Source of the DNA: Cristatella mucedo
Taxonomy: Eukaryota > Bryozoa > Phylactolaemata > Cristatellidae
Length of the DNA stretch: 64,000 nucleotides
Reading direction: 5' to 3'
Assembly (NCBI GenBank): GCA_009760855.2
Contig: WPIO01000023.1
Coordinates: forward strand, 2,761,001-2,825,000
Both the position numbers and the translations under genes were made by a program. The notes beneath the pieces were generated by a model. The model searched no databases. It saw only the letters and a list, made by a program, of their open reading frames with translations, and was not told the origin of the DNA. How positions within the stretch are numbered: the first letter of the stretch is position 1; each line of letters starts with the position of its first letter. This document shows positions 59,389 to 64,000 of the stretch, in pieces.

Positions 59389-61365
59389 GAATAGCGGTGG
59401 TACCCTCGACTTCTGCTTCACACTAATACACCTGCGATACAGCGGGCACTCGTTCCATGAAACCGGCAACCCACGCACACCCAAGCAAGATGTCTCATGT
59501 TCCTCGCTTCAAGCAGAGCTGGTTGTCCTAGCACGGGCTGCGGTTAGTCTTTCCTTCCGTTACTGATGAGGAAGCTGTAGCGCTGCACCTTCGCGAAGCT
59601 TTGCTACAGGGATTCAAGTTCCCAACTCAAGTCTGCGGTAATTTCGAGCCGCTGCCTGTTCTACCTTTTGCTCCAGCAGCCACCACCACCTCAACCCCCC
59701 CCCCGAACTGGCGGCCCGGTGACTGACATGCACCCTCTGGGTAAGGCTGAAAGCCAGGTGCAGGGGCTCAGATGTGGTCCTCTTTTGCTGTGGATCTACC
59801 TCCAGTGGGCATTCAAAGCAAAGGAGCCAAAAGGCAGCATATGGTCGCATCGTGTCTGCTGGGCAGCACCGCATCGCAGGCTTTCGAGAAATGTGCCCGT
59901 GTAACTCGTCTACACTGCAGGTCCGTGTCATTCACTTGAGCTGTCAACAGCCATCACCTGGCTGCAGTCAGGTGTCTCAGCAGCTGCAGCTCGAGAGCAG
60001 ATTATGCCAAGAATGGAAACATAACTACGGCCTTAAACTTAGCCCTGGTCCGGACCTGGCAGAGGCTCCGTGTGAGTGAGTGTGCGTGTGTGTGTGTGTG
60101 TGTGTAAGCGACTAGAACAAAGCCCAACCCTGTAATAAGATCGCAGCGCGATCGCCACCACCCGGCTGCCGCAGTCTGGCCACAGCTGTGTTGCCACCCG
60201 ATGAATAACCCTTGCCGGGCAGCTTGCCTGAATAGAGTCAAATACTGTAATCGGACCGCAGAGCAATCGCTGCCACTGGGAAGCCGCAGTTTACCGACAG
60301 CTGTTCTGATGAACCACTTGATTCCCGAATTCAATGCACCTGCAGCTGCTGCATCCGAAGCGCCGGCCTTGCCTCTTCAACGCCGCACCGAAGGCTGCTA
60401 GCCATTAGGTGCTGGCCCCTGGTGCCTGCCATAGCCTTCGGTGCTGGCCCCACGTGCCAATTGCACTTGCTGCAGGGTGCAGCCGCTGAACTGGGCCCGG
60501 CAGCTTGCAGTCGCTAAGCAGCACGCTGAGCAGCTAGCTATACGAATATACTGCAAAGCGCCGACTATTGACTTCGGAGGAGGGCCTCAGCTGACACTTG
60601 CTATTAGTACGTTATTAGTTATTATTAGTCCATAAACTAAATGTAGCGAAAGCACGAAGTGTGCAGCTTCGGTTTGACACAAACTGCCGCTCGTGTCTCG
60701 TACCAAAGTTACCTGCACAGCGCCAGCTCTGGAGCCTTGTATCGATGACGAAAGACGAATATATAGGCATTAGGTTGGCTGGTGACACTGTAAGCAGAAC
60801 GGCCATCCGAAGTTAGGCAGCATCCAGTTCAGGTCTTTTCCCAGTAGATTCCTGGCTGTGTTCCACTAAGCCACGAACTCCGTAATGATCTCTAGGAGCA
60901 GAACGGACATGGGTGCTGAACGCTCAGTACGCGTTCCGTTCACTGATTTCGACTGCTTCAGTCAGGACCACGGCAAACACGCCATTCATTTTCGAGCTAG
61001 CAAGCTTGAGGCTGCAAACAAACGCAGGCAGGATGGCTACTGAAGGTAGAAGAAAGCTTCACATATTGGCCACGGTTAATAATTAACACGGTTAAATATA
61101 GATGACCAGCTGAGGTCGGCACAAACCAACTCCAGCAAACCAGAAAAAGTATAGGGCCTGGTCGGAGAAGGTGTGTGCAGAGTAACATCTACAGATTCCA
61201 AGTAACCTGGCTGATGCATCAATGTAAATATTTCTTACGAAATTTCTAGATTAACCCAAAAGCGAAACTCTTCCGGCAGCTTCATGGAAAGGCATTGATC
61301 GCCTACAAATTGGTCAGCTAGGCAGCTGACGCCTCGGCTGGCAAAGGATAGTAACTGAATGATAA
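59389..61365. other. Unassigned DNA with short internal repetition
   Basis: A stretch near 60125-60195 partly repeats at 60240-60305 ('gcagcgcgatcgccacca' against 'gcagagcaatcgctgcca'). There is a GT run at 60085-60106. No gene recognised. Confidence 0.35.
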
Positions 61366-61535
61366 TACTAGCTGATTTAGCAGCCTCTTTCTATAGCGAA
61401 AGACGAGCCTTTACGGCTATCAATACCACTTGTAGCAGTAAAGGATCAGCCACCGCAAGACTCGAACTCATAACCTCGGTACCGAGGTCGTGAAAGGCAA
61501 CCACTTTACCTAGTGTCCCACCACGGCTCGCAAGG
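61366..61535 (-). mobile_element. SINE type 1
   Basis: Minus-strand copy: head 'gtgggacactaggtaaagtg', B-box region 'gagttcgagtcttgc', body 'cgtaaaggctcg', end 'ctaaatcagctagtatta'. It abuts one end of the inverted-duplicated block copy B. Confidence 0.8.
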
Positions 61536-61539
61536 ATAA

Positions 61540-62440
61540 GATAAGGAACTTCACTTCGATGCAGTTCAGTAAGACCAACCGCTTGGAGGCAGCCAACGAC
61601 CATGCGTCCTTTTCGGTCGACCGCGCACGCATTCTGCTCCTATTGGCAACAGGTGGCTGCCGGGACGACAGCACTGCAATAGCTTAAGGCACCTATTGCA
61701 AAGGTCAAAATTTTAAAACAAGATCTTTCTAAGCTAGACAAGATAGAATGCGCAGACGTCTGTTTGAACGCTAAGCAAAAGACTCTTCACCCAAATGAGC
61801 TGAAGACGTACTCCTCCCCATGGGCTCGTCCGAACGTTCTCGACGACTTTAGTGATCGTTCGTGGGTTTGTCAGCAAGTTTTCCGGCTGCTTTCCGCGCG
61901 CCTGGGAGTGTAGTGCGGAGGCGTGCACGGATAGCGGGTACGTCCAGCAGCTACTTTAGTTTCTAGTTCCGAGACCAAATTCACACTCAGATCACGGATA
62001 AGCTGCCGCCCATTCCTCACTTCCGTTTCCTCATCAGCCACTCGAGTTTACCTTCGTTGCACGTGCGGCTATGCCGACTGGGAACCTTTGATTAAACCAA
62101 TACTTTAATTTACGTCTTAGTCATACTCCTAATTAGTCCTGCTAGTTCGGGGCACGTGACACATTTTCCCTTGCACCGCGCAAGGGGTGGCGTCGAGGTC
62201 TCTGCTGTTCCCTGAGCCCGCCCCCAGTTCTTCCTGTGCTGGAGACCTCCACTCGGTGGCCCGAAATCATATTTCATTTCTAGGGCGTGGCAGGGGTGAT
62301 TAAGCTATTAACCCGACGTAGTCGAATGCTGCATTTTTCGTTTTTGGCAGCATAAGTGCCAACTGCCATCGCGGCATTTCGTTTATGGCTCAAGTTTGCA
62401 GCCCAAATCTAAACAAGAACTGCAGAGGGTAACGCAGGGA
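61540..62440 (-). repeat. Inverted-duplicated block, copy B
   Basis: Reverse complement of the block at 48310-49250, 12 kb away. Orientation is opposite, with colinear short matches throughout. The AATAAA present in copy A near 48647 is altered here. Confidence 0.8.
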
Positions 62441-62836
62441 ACTCGTCAAACCCGGAGACCGCCGATATGGAGTAGAGCGCCGTGCATACCACTCGCGACC
62501 CTCAGCGGCTCTACCCGCAAGCAGTGCTCTGTGGCGCAGGAGCGCGTGCAGACCGGAAGCGTGGGTGCCGTTGCGTACATCGTACCGCTCTGACTAGCAG
62601 ATGGGTTTACAGTGGGTGGTCGCAGGTGTCACCTCGTGTTGGAAAAAGAGCCTGAACTGTGGCCCTTGGAAGATGACCCAGGTTGCGTGTAGGAGTCAGG
62701 CAGCGAGAAATTCCTCGTTCCCTAGTGCAGGTCTCGCCGTTAGCTGTTGAGGCTATCCTGCCACTATTCAAACGCGGCTGTTGAATACGCAGACCGGCAC
62801 TTTCCCATATTTATCCCAAAAAAATCTTTGCAGATA
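62441..62836. other. Unassigned DNA
   Basis: Nothing recognised. Similarity to the 48 kb block ends at about 62440. Confidence 0.35.
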
Positions 62837-62912
62837 GTGTCAAGTGCCTAGAAAGAGATTGAGTTCTCTGAGGGTTCTATGCATTATAATAATAATTATT
62901 ATTATCAGTATT
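62837..62912 (+). mobile_element. LINE A 3'-tail fragment
   Basis: Reads 'gtgcctagaaagagattgag', then 'ttctctgagggttctatgca' and an (ATT)-type tail. The terminal 75 bp of LINE A, including the hairpin, in plus orientation. Confidence 0.8.
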
Positions 62913-63458
62913 AAATTCTTTAATTCGACGGCTCGCGATCCTTCCGATCTCTATAGAATTGTATAGTCACCTCAGCCAGTGTTGAAAGACACTAGTACGT
63001 GTTTGTTGCTTATAAACTGTTGGTAATGTGTGTTTTCAATCTTAATAACTATGTACTTGTATTTAATTGCCGCTACTTGTGGGGCTCCAACCCCGTCTGC
63101 TGAACGTAGGTATGGATGTAGGGAGGTGGGTTGGGCAGCCGGCCCTAGTCCGCACGCAAACCGACTTGCAAAGGTGAGTTGGTCAGCATGGCCTTCTCTT
63201 AGGCTTAATCCTGGCTATGCCTGCATAAATGGCTAAACTTTATGCATCTGCGAAAGTCAGGAAAAGCTGGAACTATGCAAGGAGCTATACTGGTTTTTCG
63301 TGTTAGCTCTCGGGATAGCCTAAACAGACGTCCGACTTCAGGAAATAAATTATATGTAATTTATATGTAGGGCCATCAGTTGCATGTTGCGTCAGGTGAT
63401 TGGTATTGGTAGCGTTTTTAGAAAATACACCGAAGGGGTTTAATAGCATCTCCCTGCA
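62913..63458. other. Unassigned DNA
   Basis: Nothing recognised. Confidence 0.35.
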
Positions 63459-63461
63459 ATA

Positions 63462-63532
<71 letters not shown>

Positions 63533-63535
63533 ATA
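63459..63535. repeat. (AT)n microsatellite
   Basis: Almost uninterrupted AT dinucleotides, self-complementary over about 75 bp. Confidence 0.97.
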
Positions 63536-63540
63536 CGTCG

Positions 63541-63905
63541 ATTGACAGTGAGTTCTAGGCTCTGGGAGACTACGAACTAAGGACACGGTCTCCAAAGGAT
63601 CTGGGGAAGGTGATAGGCAGAGCTGAACGACTTGAGACCAAAAGAGGGGATAGGGCCATGCCTAGTCTGATTGGGAAATAGCTAATGGCGATTGAACTAG
63701 GAGAACTAGGCACTAGAATGAAGGGATTTAAAAGTGAATGACGGAGCCTTTAAGTCAATGCACTGCTTAATGGAGAGCCACTGCTGGTCGGTGAGAAGTG
63801 GCGTAATGTAGGTCTGGCGTTCGTGACAGACAAGCCAAGCTGCAACGTTTTGCACCACTTGTAAGCACCTACATATTAATGCCCTACAAATGAGCTCATA
63901 CAATA
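63541..63905 (-). mobile_element. LINE A ORF2 C-terminal fragment
   Basis: Minus-strand frames match the LINE A C-terminal domain, for example LQVVQNVAAWLVCHERQTYI then ITPLLTDQQWLSIKQCIDLK. DNA similarity to 1430-1730 runs across the piece with a diverged or inserted stretch near 63600-63700. It lacks the 3' tail. Confidence 0.78.
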
Positions 63906-64000
63906 CACAACCTTATAAATATGTGTGTTTGTGTGCGGTTTTGCGTGCACTTACGGCTATGTGATGTGTGTGAGTGTGCACGTGAGTTTAACTGTGTGTG

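Noticed and set aside
60775..60860. 5S rRNA-like string ('ccgaagttaggcagcatcca')
   Set aside because: Only about 25-30 nt resemble the 5S internal promoter region; the flanking stems of 5S rRNA are not present. Possibly a remnant of a 5S-derived SINE, but too weak to call.
58618..63535. CRISPR-like arrays
   Set aside because: The repeats here are simple microsatellites (CA/TA, AT) without spacers, and the genome is eukaryotic.

Overview
The window is nuclear DNA of an invertebrate-type metazoan; I cannot fix the phylum. Support comes from a spliced proteasome alpha-4 gene, a eukaryotic tRNA-Glu gene, a spliced secreted protein with a TGF-beta propeptide (an animal-specific family), GT-AG introns, and many LINEs, tRNA-derived SINEs, a hAT transposon and microsatellites.

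Layout. Positions 1-8845 hold the 5' part of a PSMA7-like gene on the minus strand: exon 1 at 8744-8845, exon 2 at 4516-4642, exon 3 at 698-822, with the rest beyond the left edge. Intron 2 carries a 2.7 kb LINE (family A) that itself carries a SINE. A tRNA-Glu(CTC) gene lies head-to-head with PSMA7 at 9054-9125. Positions 9.3-13.85 kb are LINE and SINE debris. A hAT transposon with both ends, an 8-bp target duplication and a frameshifted transposase fills 14389-17597.

From about 17.9 to 34.25 kb the DNA turns AT-rich and becomes a decayed endogenous Polinton/adintovirus-like element. It has a retroviral-type integrase at one end and a protein-primed type B DNA polymerase at the other. Between them are a zinc-ribbon ORF, a phage-style HNH-AP2 homing endonuclease, a tail-fibre-like repeat gene, a hydrophobic virion-peptide-like ORF and several orphans. 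Most carry stops or frameshifts. The polymerase is split by a 2.8 kb LINE and a SINE. I could not find terminal inverted repeats, so both borders are approximate.

Positions 34.9-64 kb are GC-rich and repeat-rich, with (GT)n, a 300-bp (CT)n and several minisatellites. The best gene here is a three-exon plus-strand model at 42724-45491 (TATA box 42639, poly(A) signal 45534). It encodes a secreted TGF-beta-propeptide-like protein whose last exon does not encode a normal cystine-knot ligand. Degenerate relatives of its exons recur nearby: a last exon with 3'UTR at 54455-54980 (+), and propeptide- and ligand-like pieces on the minus strand at 58171-58585 and 56575-57160. A separate 0.95 kb block is duplicated in inverted orientation (48.3-49.25 and 61.54-62.44 kb). 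The rest is transposon debris and unassigned DNA.
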